From Planococcus shenhongbingii (GTDB taxonomy: Bacteria > Bacillota > Bacilli > Bacillales_A > Planococcaceae), in contig NZ_CP129235.1 in NCBI RefSeq assembly GCF_030413635.1, forward strand, positions 1,798,001 through 1,862,000: a stretch of DNA of 64,000 bases, in the 5' to 3' direction. The translations under genes were made by a program, and so were the position numbers. A model generated the notes under the pieces. That model saw only the letters and a list, made by a program, of their open reading frames with translations, ran no database searches and was not told the origin of the DNA. Shown here in pieces: positions 49,293 to 58,648 of the stretch (the first letter of the stretch is position 1; every line of letters starts with the position of its first letter).

Positions 49293-50291
49293 TTACGCTT
49301 CCTGTAATTCTTCAACAGACGGGGAAGGTTCAATTGTTCTCTCACACACTAGAATTTCCCGCAGGAATAATCCTTTTTTTGCAATGCAGCGGTCAGTTAC
49401 CGTGAAGCCGGCATCTTGTATCATGTAATCGATGGGATCAATGGTCACGACAAGCAGTTTTTCGGTGAATGGCAATGCGTGCTTGAGAATTTCCTGCTGT
49501 TCATCAGGCGTCGCGTGCGTGTAAAGGTTATAAGGCATATCAATGATTGCCACGTCATATTGCTGTGTGATATCGGCGATCGCTCCCAAGTCGACTGTTC
49601 CAGACAAACCGAAATGCGCGATGTTTTCCCGCGAACCATCGACGACCAGCGGATTAATGTCCCGGCCGACAATGTCGATCCCCATCGACAGGGCTTCGAC
49701 CAGCACGGTTCCAATACCGCAGCACGGATCGATCGCTTTGACTCCCGCTGGCTCAGGAACTGCAATATTGGCGATAGCACGCGCCACTCTTGTACTCAAG
49801 GCAGTGGAATATTCACGCGGTTTTCGCTGATGCTTGAACCAGACAGACTCACTTTGCAGGTATTTTCCAAAATACCAACGGCCCCCGAACAAAATTATTC
49901 CAAAAGTGATATCCGGGTTATGGACATCTGCTTTCCCTGTGATCACAAAGCCGATCTGCCGTTCGATTTCACGTTTTGCCGCGTAATCCACTTTATTAGC
50001 CAAAGCCAATCCGTTGATTTTTGGGAAAATTACTTTAAACGTGGCACTTTCCATATCCACTTTAGCCGCCTGTTCCAAAATATCCGCTAATTCCGCGCCC
50101 TCAAACAGCAACTCAATTCGCTCCTTGATGAATGGGCTTCTGCTCGGATCAATGCCGCGCATGCTTTTGATGACTTTCTCTTCGGTGTCTTTTCCGAAAA
50201 AAGCGCGCATCTCCAAATGGCATAATTCTTCCTCGTCTTGATGATATGCATATGTATAGATAAATTCACCTGTTGGAGTTAATCGTTTCAA
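49293..50291 (-). CDS. TRM11/UPF0020-type RNA methyltransferase
   Basis: About 332 residues. The N-terminal half is a THUMP-like RNA-binding region; the C-terminal half is a SAM-binding domain with AIDPCCGIGTVLVEALSMG (motif I) and VAIIDMPYNLYTH (motif IV, N/DPPY variant). Related proteins methylate guanosine in tRNA or rRNA. TTG at 50291 follows GGACGGGATG and begins the conserved TPTGEFIYTYAYH; the upstream extension is not conserved. Exact target unknown. Confidence 0.8.
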   Translation of the reverse strand: MKRLTPTGEFIYTYAYHQDEEELCHLEMRAFFGKDTEEKVIKSMRGIDPSRSPFIKERIELLFEGAELADILEQAAKVDMESATFKVIFPKINGLALANKVDYAAKREIERQIGFVITGKADVHNPDITFGIILFGGRWYFGKYLQSESVWFKHQRKPREYSTALSTRVARAIANIAVPEPAGVKAIDPCCGIGTVLVEALSMGIDIVGRDINPLVVDGSRENIAHFGLSGTVDLGAIADITQQYDVAIIDMPYNLYTHATPDEQQEILKHALPFTEKLLVVTIDPIDYMIQDAGFTVTDRCIAKKGLFLREILVCERTIEPSPSVEELQEA

Positions 50292-50733
50292 TTCATCCCG
50301 TCCTTCTTTATGCGTCTTGTCCCGACTGCATGGAACAAGTATACCAATAACGACAGAAGAATAAGGCACATGGAGCATCAAAAAGATGACAGTCTCGAAA
50401 GTGGATGTGATAAAAAACAGCCACGAGTTAATTGGTTGAAATCGGTATATTGAAAAGCGGAATGAAGATGAACTTTAAAGAAGAATATGTTTGCATTGAC
50501 CAATTAAAGCATCAATACCAAACATCAAACACCTATTGACGGTGAAATTAGTGTAAAATGTTTTCTTAAGGAAATAGGATGAAATTCTGTTACCTGTCAC
50601 ATGAGCCACAGGCCTAAGTTATTTGCGAAAAAGTTTATTACACTCGTTTTAGCTGTTCATTCAATCATTTGGATTGGACGAGATGATAATAAAGTCGATT
50701 TTTACAATTTACAGTACCTAGGAGGATCAGACA
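50292..50733. other. Intergenic region with no firm feature
   Basis: Divergent promoters of the methyltransferase and aminotransferase genes must lie here. Only the ribosome site TAGGAGGATC before 50734 is clear. No known riboswitch consensus or repeat family was seen. Confidence 0.4.
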
Positions 50734-51936
50734 ATGATTCATAAATTCACCAAGAGAGCCAACCAGATGAAACCTTCGGATATGCGGATCATCTTAACAG
50801 CTGGAGAACAACCGGATTTGATTTCTTTTGCCGGTGGTCTTCCGGCCCCAGAACTGTTTCCTATGGAGGCCCTGAAAAAAGCAAGTGAAGCTGTTCTGAC
50901 TGAAGATGGACCGGTTGCCCTTCAATACAGCCCGACCGAGGGTCATGCCCCGCTCCGCAGAAAAACGCTTGAGCGAATGGAAGCGATCGGCATCCAGGCG
51001 AATTTGAACCAAGTCATGATCACATCCGGTTCCCAGCAGGCGATTGACTTGACGGGCCGCCTTTTTCTGGATGAAGGAGATACGGTCATCTGCGAAAGCC
51101 CGACTTATCTGGCGGCGCTTAACGTTTTCAACCTCTGCAACGCCCATATTGTAGACGTTGAGATGGATGAGAACGGCATGATTATGGAAAGGTTGGAAAA
51201 GAGGCTTCAAGAAAATCCCCAAGCAAAATTCATCTATACGATTCCTGATTTCCAGAACCCGACGGGTCGCACGCTGAGCCTGGATCGAAGAAAGCGGATG
51301 CTGGAGCTGGCTCAACAATACGACGTATTGATTTTGGAAGATAATCCGTACGGTGCCATCCGTTTTTCCGGAACACCAATTCCGCCGATCAAGCATTTTG
51401 ATAAAGAGGGCCGTGTTATTTACATGAGTTCTTTCTCTAAAATATTCGCACCGGGACTCCGGCTTGGCTGGATTTGTGCCGATGAAGCGATTATCGAAAA
51501 ATACATGGGATTCAAGGAATCCGCAGATATGCATTCCGATGGCTTTGCGCAGCGGATCACTTCGAAGTACATGGAACAGAATGATATCGATGTACATATC
51601 GAGAAGATCAACGCCGCTTATCGCGACAGATGCCAAACGATGTATGAATGTGTAAATCAGTACTTCCCAGAAGCTGTTTCCTGTGTGAAACCGGCAGGCG
51701 GATTGTTCATTTGGGTAGAACTTCCTGACACCATCGACTCCAGAAAAATCTCAATAATTGGCCTTGAAAAAGGTGTGGCTGTGCTGTCGGGAGATGCCTT
51801 TTTTGCAACCGGCTCAAAAAGAAATGCGCTTCGGCTAAACTTCTCAAATACTTCAGAAGAGCGAATCATTGAAGGCATGAAACGCATCGGAGAAGTACTT
51901 CATCAGGAATTAAGAATAGAAGCTGCGGTGAAATAA
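50734..51936 (+). CDS. PLP-dependent aminotransferase, class I (2-aminoadipate transaminase-like)
   Basis: A 400-residue fold-type I aminotransferase. The PLP lysine is in MSSFSKIFAPGLRLGW; GGLPAPELFP, ITSGSQQAIDLTGRLF and TIPDFQNPTGRTLS are usual family segments. It matches the MocR-like aminotransferase domain without its HTH, as in LysN/aspartate-type enzymes. TAGGAGGATC is the ribosome site. Likely deaminates an amino acid; the exact substrate is not fixed. A decayed T-box follows it. Confidence 0.85.
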   Translation: MIHKFTKRANQMKPSDMRIILTAGEQPDLISFAGGLPAPELFPMEALKKASEAVLTEDGPVALQYSPTEGHAPLRRKTLERMEAIGIQANLNQVMITSGSQQAIDLTGRLFLDEGDTVICESPTYLAALNVFNLCNAHIVDVEMDENGMIMERLEKRLQENPQAKFIYTIPDFQNPTGRTLSLDRRKRMLELAQQYDVLILEDNPYGAIRFSGTPIPPIKHFDKEGRVIYMSSFSKIFAPGLRLGWICADEAIIEKYMGFKESADMHSDGFAQRITSKYMEQNDIDVHIEKINAAYRDRCQTMYECVNQYFPEAVSCVKPAGGLFIWVELPDTIDSRKISIIGLEKGVAVLSGDAFFATGSKRNALRLNFSNTSEERIIEGMKRIGEVLHQELRIEAAVK

Positions 51937-51948
51937 TCCGTCTTTTTC

Positions 51949-52145
51949 CAGAGAGCTTCGGTTTGAACATTCCGGTTTGGAATCAGTAAAATGCGACTAG
52001 AGTTAGTGCTCGTCATCAAATCCGCAGTATAAAAGCAGCGGCTATGAACTGAATAAGGCTGGTAATATGAGTTAGCAGCAAATTAAAGTGTAACCACGAA
52101 TCAACCTCGTCTTTATCGATTTCGGATAAAGGCGGGGTTTTTTAT
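51949..52145 (+). promoter_or_regulatory. Decayed T-box leader of the metS stub
   Basis: AGAGAGCTTCGG at the start and AAAGTGTAACCACGAAT (52085-52101) resemble Stem I and a mutated T-box core (consensus AGGGTGGNACCGCG). A terminator stem CCTCGTCTTTATC/GGATAAAGGCGGGG with T-run ends at 52145, followed by the metS stub. The core lacks key G positions, so sensing is probably lost. Confidence 0.6.
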
Positions 52146-52168
52146 ATTTTTACAGGGGAGTGGATCGT

Positions 52169-52258
52169 ATGAGTGTACTTATTGGAGGAGCATGGCCGTA
52201 TGCGAACGGGTTGTTGCATTTCGGGCATATCGGCGCAGCCACAACAGCGAACTGCTAG
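52169..52258 (+). pseudogene. metS: Stub of a methionyl-tRNA synthetase gene
   Basis: AGGGGAGTGGATCGT precedes ATG 52169 and MSVLIGGAWPYANGLLHFGH followed by IGAATTANC and TAG. This is the N-terminus of MetRS with its HIGH motif (FGHI); about 500 further residues are missing. The preceding leader is a decayed T-box. A full-length metS should exist elsewhere. Confidence 0.8.
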
Positions 52259-52309
52259 GAGCGTATGGGAATTTCATCAACCGAAACAGATGTAAATAAG
52301 TTTTGAACA

Positions 52310-52358
52310 GCTTTTTCTTTCCCTTTCGTCTTAAAAGATGTGCCTTTACGAACGGTCA
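52310..52358 (+). repeat. F1 repeat, 3' part
   Basis: TTTTTCTTTCCCTTTCGTC then AAAAGATGTGCCTTTACG and AACGGTC. The 5' arm of the hairpin is lost. Confidence 0.5.
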
Positions 52359-52363
52359 GAAAA

Positions 52364-52406
52364 AGGAGAGTTTAGTGAAGGCTGCACCTCCACTAAACTC
52401 TCCTTA
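52364..52406 (-). terminator. Terminator of the DUF202 gene, overlapping its stop
   Basis: AAGGAGAGTTTAGTG pairs perfectly with CACTAAACTCTCCTT over 13 nt; on the minus strand it is followed by TTTTTC. It begins within the last codons of the DUF202 gene. Confidence 0.85.
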
Positions 52407-52805
52407 CAGGTTCTCTTCAATATGCATAAATTGAACAAAAATATACATAACGGCGACCAGAAGCACAACAAGCAAAGCCAGTAACCCCACTATTATGGAT
52501 ACATGGGTGGAATGAAAGCGCTGCTCCTGAATTTGTTTTCGTTTCCTAAAATATTGAACCGCTGCATTTATGATGACACCAAAACCAGCCACGCTGGATA
52601 GGATAGTAAGCAGAATAGCCAGAAAATCACTTATCCGATGACTTTTCCCGATGGTTAAATGCAAAGAGACTGTTAAGAAGCCAATTCCTATGATAGCTAT
52701 GGCGGTTCGTAACCAGGCTAAATATGTGCGTTCATTGGCCATATGCTGCTGAGCAAATTTTAGTTGATTTTCTTCGTGTTCTTTTTTCTTATTTTCGTTT
52801 TCCAT
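52404..52805 (-). CDS. DUF202 (YidH-family) membrane protein
   Basis: A 133-residue protein with three membrane helices. The family signature AQQHMANERTYLAWLRTAIA is at about residues 18-37 at the start of helix 1. TAGGTGG lies before the ATG. YidH-type proteins are inner-membrane proteins of unknown function. Single gene with its own terminator. Confidence 0.82.
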   Translation of the reverse strand: MENENKKKEHEENQLKFAQQHMANERTYLAWLRTAIAIIGIGFLTVSLHLTIGKSHRISDFLAILLTILSSVAGFGVIINAAVQYFRKRKQIQEQRFHSTHVSIIVGLLALLVVLLVAVMYIFVQFMHIEENL

Positions 52806-53419
52806 ACATTTTAAACCACCTAGATTAAGAAGTTATTTCATATGAACAAAAATCTTAAGAGTTCTTCAGTAATTTTAAAAATTTTACATTTGTTAATGCA
52901 TTGGCACCCATTCAGAAGGGATTTACAGTTCCATCACGAAATGGCCCTTCGCCATCTTCTGGTTCTTTGATTAATTTCTAAAAACTTTGAATCACTCGGG
53001 TTATTCGTCTCGGGGTCTCTTTATCCTTACCGACTCTCATTCTTTACCCTTCTCTTTTTCTAATAAACGCAGGCAATCTTTTAGGTTCGTATCCAGTGAG
53101 GATATAAACAATGAAAAGTATGATTGCGGCTTGGCACTCCTTATTTACGAATTCCCCTGAAAAACTGGAGTTGACTGGAAAATTTGTGCATTTTCCGACA
53201 AACAAACGCTAGGCGGACGAGAATGCTTAGTGTTTTGCAGAAATGATGTAGTTAAATTATTGGAAAGGCTGCTATTATTGATTAAAAGGTTGGAAGAAGA
53301 GAACCTCTACTTCTATCGTATTAGAATATGAAAACTGAATTTAGCCTATTAGTCATTATGCATCATTTAAAAGTGCAGTTTTACATAATACAAATTTTCA
53401 AGAAATAGGAGTGCTTAAG
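52806..53419. other. 600-bp intergenic stretch with possible gene fragment
   Basis: Mostly AT-rich with no ribosome-site-supported gene. A frame ending at 53332 (GVDWKICAFSDKQ, then RNDVVKLLERLLLLIKRLEE) may be a remnant of a protein end. AAAAGTGCAGTTTTACATAA at 53369 is a very weak F1-like end. Confidence 0.3.
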
Positions 53420-53917
53420 ATGTTTGAAATCCGAGAAGCGGACGGGAATGATGCTGAACAACTAGCGGAAGTAATGAGGAGTGCAGAGGAATCCGGGTAT
53501 ATGCTGTTTGATCCGGGCGAAAGGGAAATTGTGCTTGAATCGTTTGCTGCATTCATCGAAGCGACGAACCAGCAGGAAAAATCAAGGATCTTTATCGCCT
53601 GTGAAAAGGAACGCATTTTGGGTTACCTGATTGCTCAAAGCGAAAAGCCAAAGCGTATTTCACACCGGGCGTATCTTGTGATCGGCATTCATAGCGATAG
53701 CCGTGGAAAGGGCATCGGAAAAGCCTTGTTTTCGCATATGCTGGCTTGGGCCAAGAAAGTAAATCTCCATCGGCTGGATTTGACCGTGGTTGCCGAAAAT
53801 GAGGCGGCTGTTGCCTTGTACAAGAAAATGGGTTTCGAAATTGAAGGGATAAAAAGAGATTCTCTCTTAATCAACGACCACTATGTGGATGAATACTACA
53901 TGTCAAAGTTAATTTAA
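53420..53917 (+). CDS. GNAT-family N-acetyltransferase (RimI-like)
   Basis: A 165-residue GNAT: IGIHSDSRGKGIGKALFSHM is the acetyl-CoA loop, then LTVVAENEAAVALYKKMGFE and the DEYYMSKLI ending typical of the YhhY/RimI branch. AAATAGGAGTGC precedes ATG 53420. Solitary gene. Likely acetylates a small amine or protein N-terminus. Confidence 0.8.
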   Translation: MFEIREADGNDAEQLAEVMRSAEESGYMLFDPGEREIVLESFAAFIEATNQQEKSRIFIACEKERILGYLIAQSEKPKRISHRAYLVIGIHSDSRGKGIGKALFSHMLAWAKKVNLHRLDLTVVAENEAAVALYKKMGFEIEGIKRDSLLINDHYVDEYYMSKLI

Positions 53918-54043
53918 TCTGCATCAAAAGTAAAAGGTTTCGGATGTATCTTATCAGATGTATAAATGGACTTTTTTATTTTACCTGCTCTCTTTAAATC
54001 ATTTATAAACCTTTGTTCTGCAGGTAATTTTTCGGTAACCACG

Positions 54044-54607
54044 TTACCACTCTTTGCGCAGTGGATTAAGGACTTTTCCACTGTCATCATAAAGTGTTAT
54101 ATCAGCAGGAAAAGCCTCTTTTAACCCACTTGGCAATTTCTGATACCGGACGAAGGTTTCGGCATTGGACACGGCAGCTGTAAAACCAAATTCTTTATCT
54201 GGAGATTCCGCAACGATATGATCAATTTCCAACCCGGGATTTTTGCCGATGAGGATGCCGTACATTCCCTCACTTGTCTGGATATCAACGTATTTAACAA
54301 GATTAGTACCCCAGCCTGAATTCGTGATTTTGTACTTCCCGTTCCATCCTTTCACCAATCGGGCGTAGCCAATACTATGATCATCAGTTTCAAATAACAC
54401 AATATGAGTATTCGTTTGGTTGATTGGGGTGATTCCTAATATGTTAAACTCAAAACCCGTCTGTTCTCCACTAGTTTGCCAATCTGCCAAACCAGTATGA
54501 ATCGCATCTTCTTCTGGTTCAATGGCATATTGATTCATATAAAACAAGGTATAAGCCACGCCTAGAATCAGAATAAATGAAACAGCAAACACTACTATTT
54601 TTCTCAT
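54044..54607 (-). CDS. Exported hypothetical protein, 187 aa
   Basis: N-terminal membrane helix (IVVFAVSFILILGVAYTLFY) then an extracellular beta-rich domain (HSIGYARLVKGWNGKYKITN, YGILIGKNPGLEIDHIV). Resembles Bacillus exported proteins of unknown function. AAAGGGG precedes the start. Confidence 0.6.
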   Translation of the reverse strand: MRKIVVFAVSFILILGVAYTLFYMNQYAIEPEEDAIHTGLADWQTSGEQTGFEFNILGITPINQTNTHIVLFETDDHSIGYARLVKGWNGKYKITNSGWGTNLVKYVDIQTSEGMYGILIGKNPGLEIDHIVAESPDKEFGFTAAVSNAETFVRYQKLPSGLKEAFPADITLYDDSGKVLNPLRKEW

Positions 54608-54782
54608 TTTTAATGCCCCTTTGGAATTTTAATTAAGAAGTATTATTTCTACGTTCTGTATATATAGTTTCTGTTTCGTTCTTCAATTTCATTTTCTCCA
54701 TTCATTATAGCAATTTATTTCCAGTGATATTCCATTTTTTAATTGGTTCTTTACTGTTTACATTAATTCCGAAATTAAATTA

Positions 54783-54856
54783 TTGGCAACTAAGTTATAT
54801 CCGAAACTTCATTACAATGAATTCCAGCAAGTTCACTAGAAAAAATGTTACGTTAA
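54783..54856 (+). repeat. Long F2 repeat (worn)
   Basis: TTGGCAACTAAGTTATATCC, GAAACTTCATTACAATGAATT and TTCACTAGAAAAAATG then TTACGTT. Fourth example of the long form. Confidence 0.6.
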
Positions 54857-54881
54857 TAGGCTGTTCTGAAAGGCTTTAATA

Positions 54882-54920
54882 TATGATTTACATATCACAA
54901 CTTAGCAGAAGGGGACTTAA
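54882..54920 (+). repeat. F1 repeat, 5' block only
   Basis: TATGATTTACATATCACAAC then TTAGCAGAAGGGGAC. The GAAGGGG of this block now serves as the ribosome site of the next gene. Confidence 0.6.
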
Positions 54921-54924
54921 CATA

Positions 54925-55680
54925 ATGTTTATAAAGGAAGAGGTAATTTATACAAGTGACCAGCTGGTCATTCTCGATGCGGACTGTAAAAAAGATCAGG
55001 TCATCGTTTTATTGAAAGGCAGAGGCGAAAATATCGTCGAGTTAAACGGCAACAAGATTCTGACCGGGCGCACAGGATATTCGAAGATTCGTTTTGTAAA
55101 AGACCATTTTTGTCTCTTGAACGATTCAACCCTCTCTTTTTACACACTGAGAGGGGAATTGGTTTCCGAATGCGATGTCGGCAACGATATCTTTGAGCTA
55201 TTTCCCTATAGAGAAGGAGTTCTTTGTGTTTATGCCGATGAAGGTGTGTTCGGAAAGAAGCTTGGTAAAAATAGATTAAATTACGCAGCACCATTCCATA
55301 AGCCCGAATCTTTTATTGACATTGCACTCCAAAACAAACTATTATACGAAGTTCTTTTTGCACGTTATAAGCCTTATGCATGTCTGAGCTGGGAAACCCG
55401 GGAACTGCTCTTTTTGAACGAGCAGCTTGAAAAAGAAAATACGCTGGAAATCCCTTTTAATCCTGGCAATGTCATTGCCTTTGCCTTAACTCATGAATTC
55501 GGGGTGTTTATTGAAGAGAGCAAGCTGTGGTGTTGGGAATTCCAGACCACGGGACATGTTTCGGAATCCCTGAGAGCGTTCCCCTATGCGACAAGGGCGA
55601 TTTTCCAGCGCCATGATTTTTTGTTTCTTACCATTTCGGATTACGAGGTGCGTGCTTTTAAACCATTCGTTAACAGATAG
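54925..55680 (+). CDS. Hypothetical protein, about 251 aa
   Basis: A soluble beta-rich protein with repeated strand pairs (IVELNGNKILTGRTGYSKIR, FCLLNDSTLSFYTLRGEL, VLCVYADEGVFGKKL), suggesting a small beta-propeller. The start codon ATG 54925 uses the GAAGGGG of an F1 block 11 nt upstream. No family name can be given. Confidence 0.55.
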   Translation: MFIKEEVIYTSDQLVILDADCKKDQVIVLLKGRGENIVELNGNKILTGRTGYSKIRFVKDHFCLLNDSTLSFYTLRGELVSECDVGNDIFELFPYREGVLCVYADEGVFGKKLGKNRLNYAAPFHKPESFIDIALQNKLLYEVLFARYKPYACLSWETRELLFLNEQLEKENTLEIPFNPGNVIAFALTHEFGVFIEESKLWCWEFQTTGHVSESLRAFPYATRAIFQRHDFLFLTISDYEVRAFKPFVNR

Positions 55681-55984
55681 TAAAAAGGGGAGCCCCTAAA
55701 GGATTTGGTTTGGGAAAGATGCTTTTATGTACGGTTTATGGGGAATAATTGTATTGGTTTAAAAAGGGAATTTCATGCGGTAAGAGGAATTAAAAGAGAG
55801 TAGGGAAAGCATTCTCAAAACGCTGCCTAAAATAGTTTGTTATGGCAACGATCCTTTTTAGTTAAAATGCGATGATACCTTTTAATCGGGCCTTCGCTCG
55901 AATGGAGTAATAGAGCAGAAAAGTTCTGTTTTGTCACAGTAATTGAAAAATGTTGGTTGAGGATTAGAAGAAACGGGGGCTTTG
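55681..55984. other. Intergenic stretch with nothing recognised
   Basis: About 300 bases without a gene. GAAACGGGGGC before 55985 is the next gene's ribosome site. No repeat, hairpin or promoter was clear. Confidence 0.4.
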
Positions 55985-56290
55985 ATGAAAAAATTTTATG
56001 CAATGTTGATTGGCAGCTTTCTGCTAGCAACCATTTTTTGTGTATTTGGACAAGGAATCGCATACTTTTTGAGTGAATACTTTGTATCGCTTTCGCCAAT
56101 TTATTACTTAACAGGGTTGACTATTTTTGGCATCCTTCTATACCTGGCATCCGGTTTTTTGCTATTTCGTTTATTCACGAAACAGGAAGCTGTTTCAAAA
56201 AATCGTGAGTTTTATTTGTTGATTTTATTCACAGTAGCACCTAGTGCATCCACTTGGTCTTTTTTTGTGACGGTCATGTGGTGGGGATAG
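55985..56290 (+). CDS. Small membrane protein, 101 aa
   Basis: Three membrane helices (YAMLIGSFLLATIFCVFGQG, IYYLTGLTIFGILLYLASGF, YLLILFTVAPSASTWSFFV). ACGGGGGC is 7 nt before the ATG. No family recognised; may belong with the next gene. Confidence 0.5.
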   Translation: MKKFYAMLIGSFLLATIFCVFGQGIAYFLSEYFVSLSPIYYLTGLTIFGILLYLASGFLLFRLFTKQEAVSKNREFYLLILFTVAPSASTWSFFVTVMWWG

Positions 56291-56413
56291 AGTTCAGTCA
56301 GCCGCTTAGTGAAAACTGGCTGCGTCATTAAGCATTTGCATAACTTTAATTCATCTCTATATGAAAGTGTTAGTAAACCTGCATTATTATAGAAAAAGTG
56401 AGAAGGGGAAAAT

Positions 56414-57097
56414 ATGGCTGAAATATGGATTGCAGAAGAAAAAGTTTCAAACAAGTTTTTAGAAGAGTTAGGCCATTATATAAGGTTCGACGGAGAATTA
56501 GAATCTGCATATTTCATCGGTGCTGATGGAGAAGGTTATGTAGAACAAAACAAAAATTTTTTACTGGAGTTTCTACTTTGCCAAAACAGGTATCCTTTGT
56601 TCATTACTTTTATTGTGTACGAGGAACAAACTGGCGAATATCGGGCTTTTTTACATGAAAATAAAATTGATTTCACGTTAAGCAGCCTTGAAGAAAAAAG
56701 GACTTATTATGATTTCTCTGGGAAGCACCAATATCACCCGCCTTGCTTTACTGCAAGGATCACTGATTCGGATTCTTTAGCTTTTTTGCTGAATAAAACA
56801 TACTGGCTGGCCGCCGAGAATGAGTTTTTCTCAATTTCTTTTTCCGACAATTTACTGTTCGAATTAGGAGAAGTGGTTGAGTGGAAGAGAAAAAGAAAAC
56901 GGTCGATTGCAAGTTTCAAAATCGGGCAGGGAACCACCTTTATGACCATTTTTCACGACGGGGCAGGGTTCTACTTATTCTCGAACGAGGAGAAATATTT
57001 CCTTCTGGAGAAACTCATTTCAAACTTGCCGAAAGATACAGTGATCACACAGATAAATGATACGCTGGTAACTAACCAAAATTCCGAAGAAGAATAG
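56414..57097 (+). CDS. Hypothetical protein, 227 aa
   Basis: A soluble protein with long beta strands and charged helices (VSNKFLEELGHYIRFDGELE, TTFMTIFHDGAGFYLFSNEE). AGAAGGGGAAAAT is the ribosome site. Solitary. Function unknown. Confidence 0.55.
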   Translation: MAEIWIAEEKVSNKFLEELGHYIRFDGELESAYFIGADGEGYVEQNKNFLLEFLLCQNRYPLFITFIVYEEQTGEYRAFLHENKIDFTLSSLEEKRTYYDFSGKHQYHPPCFTARITDSDSLAFLLNKTYWLAAENEFFSISFSDNLLFELGEVVEWKRKRKRSIASFKIGQGTTFMTIFHDGAGFYLFSNEEKYFLLEKLISNLPKDTVITQINDTLVTNQNSEEE

Positions 57098-57227
57098 TGC
57101 CTATTTAAAGCCCCCTAGTGAAATGGACAGCCACTGAAGCTTTAAGGGCGTTTCCGATTAATGATAAAATCCTACACTTTGACTACATATATTCAACGCA
57201 TGTAGATCAAAAAATAAGAGCAGTTTT

Positions 57228-57254
57228 AAAAAACCTCTGAAAAATTTTCAGAGG
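57228..57254 (-). terminator. Terminator of the AlkD-like gene
   Basis: CCTCTGAAAA/TTTTCAGAGG stem with TTTTTT on the minus strand, 3 nt beyond the stop codon. Confidence 0.8.
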
Positions 57255-57257
57255 CAA

Positions 57258-57926
57258 CTAATTATTATGCCGTTTGTTAACTTCAATCGAAATGAACTCC
57301 GGCAAATAGTTGGGAGTGCATCCTTTTGATACGACTTCGTCTTTGTAGAGACCCGTTTTCTCACCCAGTTTAATGCAGCGTGCGCGATTCTTTTCATCGT
57401 AAACGCCTATCCAGCCTGCGGTGAAATTCATCGCCCATTGAACTTCCGGTTCTTCCTGCGTAATAGCAGCTTCCATTACAGCTAGCAAGTCTGCGGTGTT
57501 ATCAGGCGGGGTTTGTCCCGTCCATCTCAATCGCCCTTGATAATACCAGAAAGCTCTTCTTTGTAGAGCAGAAGGACTCTGTTGCCATGACCCCATCACT
57601 GCCAGGGTCTTCTTGTCTTTGGTGAGCTGATTCGCCATTAGCCAATCCATTAAGTTGTTGCGCTCATCAAATGTGTGCGTCTGCATGTCCTGATCAAGCT
57701 CATTCAGCACCTCTGGTGAAAGAAGTTTTTTGTCCATGATTAAGATTGCTAACAGGCGGGGCAAAAACGCTCCGGTTGACCAAAGTTCCATCGCGAGTTC
57801 GTGGTCTTTTTTAATGTCCTTCGCGATTTTCCGTAAGTCGCCTAGCTTCGTGTGACTGGTGATCTGAGCGAGAATGTCTTCTGCTGTTGAAGAGCGTTTG
57901 ATTTCAGTGCCTTTAGTTTCATTCAT
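57258..57926 (-). CDS. DNA alkylation repair protein-like (AlkD/HEAT-like)
   Basis: About 222 residues of helical HEAT-like repeats (GDLRKIAKDIKKDHELAMEL, ERNNLMDWLMANQLTKDKKT, LQRRAFWYYQGRL, MNFTAGWIGVYDEKNRARC). The pattern matches the AlkD-related family of DNA glycosylase-like proteins. AAGGAGT precedes ATG 57926, which I prefer to 57959. Whether it is a glycosylase or a relative without activity is unclear. Confidence 0.72.
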   Translation of the reverse strand: MNETKGTEIKRSSTAEDILAQITSHTKLGDLRKIAKDIKKDHELAMELWSTGAFLPRLLAILIMDKKLLSPEVLNELDQDMQTHTFDERNNLMDWLMANQLTKDKKTLAVMGSWQQSPSALQRRAFWYYQGRLRWTGQTPPDNTADLLAVMEAAITQEEPEVQWAMNFTAGWIGVYDEKNRARCIKLGEKTGLYKDEVVSKGCTPNYLPEFISIEVNKRHNN

Positions 57927-58088
57927 TTTATAAAACTCCTTTATTAAAGCTGTTCCCACCCATAAGACAAGAACAACGTCTTTAATATAATCATAACATT
58001 TACTTCCTTTTAGTTGGATGCGAAAAGAGCATTCCTTTGTAAAGAAACTGTTTGAATGAATAGTAAAATTTGGAAAAGGGGTTTTTAA

Positions 58089-58433
58089 ATGAGAAGAGAA
58101 AAATGCCCTTGCTGCGGGTATCCTACATTACAGACAAGAGGAGATTTTGAAATATGTATACTTTGTGATTGGGAAGACGAAAACCATGATGAACTTTCTT
58201 CAGCGGAAGTTTTCGGAGGACCCAATGGAGATTATTCGCTCGAAGAAGCAAGAAACAATTTTCAAAAGAACTTTAATATGTACAGAGAGAAGAATGATTT
58301 TGATGCCATTATAGTCGGGAAGAAAAAATTAATAAAAGCTTATGAAGGGTGGGAAAAAGACAAGCAGGCAAATAGAAAAGAAAAATGGAATGAGATCCGC
58401 AAGTTAGAAAATGAGCTGAATTTGCTTTCTTGA
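58089..58433 (+). CDS. CPCC-family cysteine-rich protein
   Basis: A 114-residue protein with the signature KCPCCGYPTL near the N-terminus and a second CILCDWEDENHDE, a zinc-binding CPCC domain. The C-terminal half is charged and helical. AAAAGGGG lies upstream. The family is of unknown function, often next to immunity-like genes. Confidence 0.82.
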   Translation: MRREKCPCCGYPTLQTRGDFEICILCDWEDENHDELSSAEVFGGPNGDYSLEEARNNFQKNFNMYREKNDFDAIIVGKKKLIKAYEGWEKDKQANRKEKWNEIRKLENELNLLS

Positions 58434-58587
58434 TTTTACGTATAACGAATTTGGAAAAGCTGCTTGCATCCAAAAAGAGATCCGAGGCCGATCCAGGCAC
58501 AACTTTTCGTCTTTATTGGATGCCCTCATGGATTGTTGTAATCAATTTAAGGACTGGATGAAAGAAACATGATTAAAAGAAAACGTC

Positions 58588-58618
58588 AAAAAGCCGTTCA
58601 GTTGCCTGAACGGCTTTG
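58588..58618. terminator. Bidirectional terminator
   Basis: AAAAAGCCGTTCAG-TTGC-CTGAACGGCTTT between convergent genes. Confidence 0.85.
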
Positions 58619-58648
58619 GAGATTCCACTTGAACGGTTAATCCATCGG

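Noticed and set aside
49416..50090. 224-codon plus-strand frame opposite the methyltransferase
   Set aside because: Shadow of the RNA methyltransferase gene, which carries clear motifs.
50570..50640. Possible riboswitch before the aminotransferase gene
   Set aside because: CCTGTCACATGAGCCACAGG forms a short dyad but no known riboswitch core was recognised.
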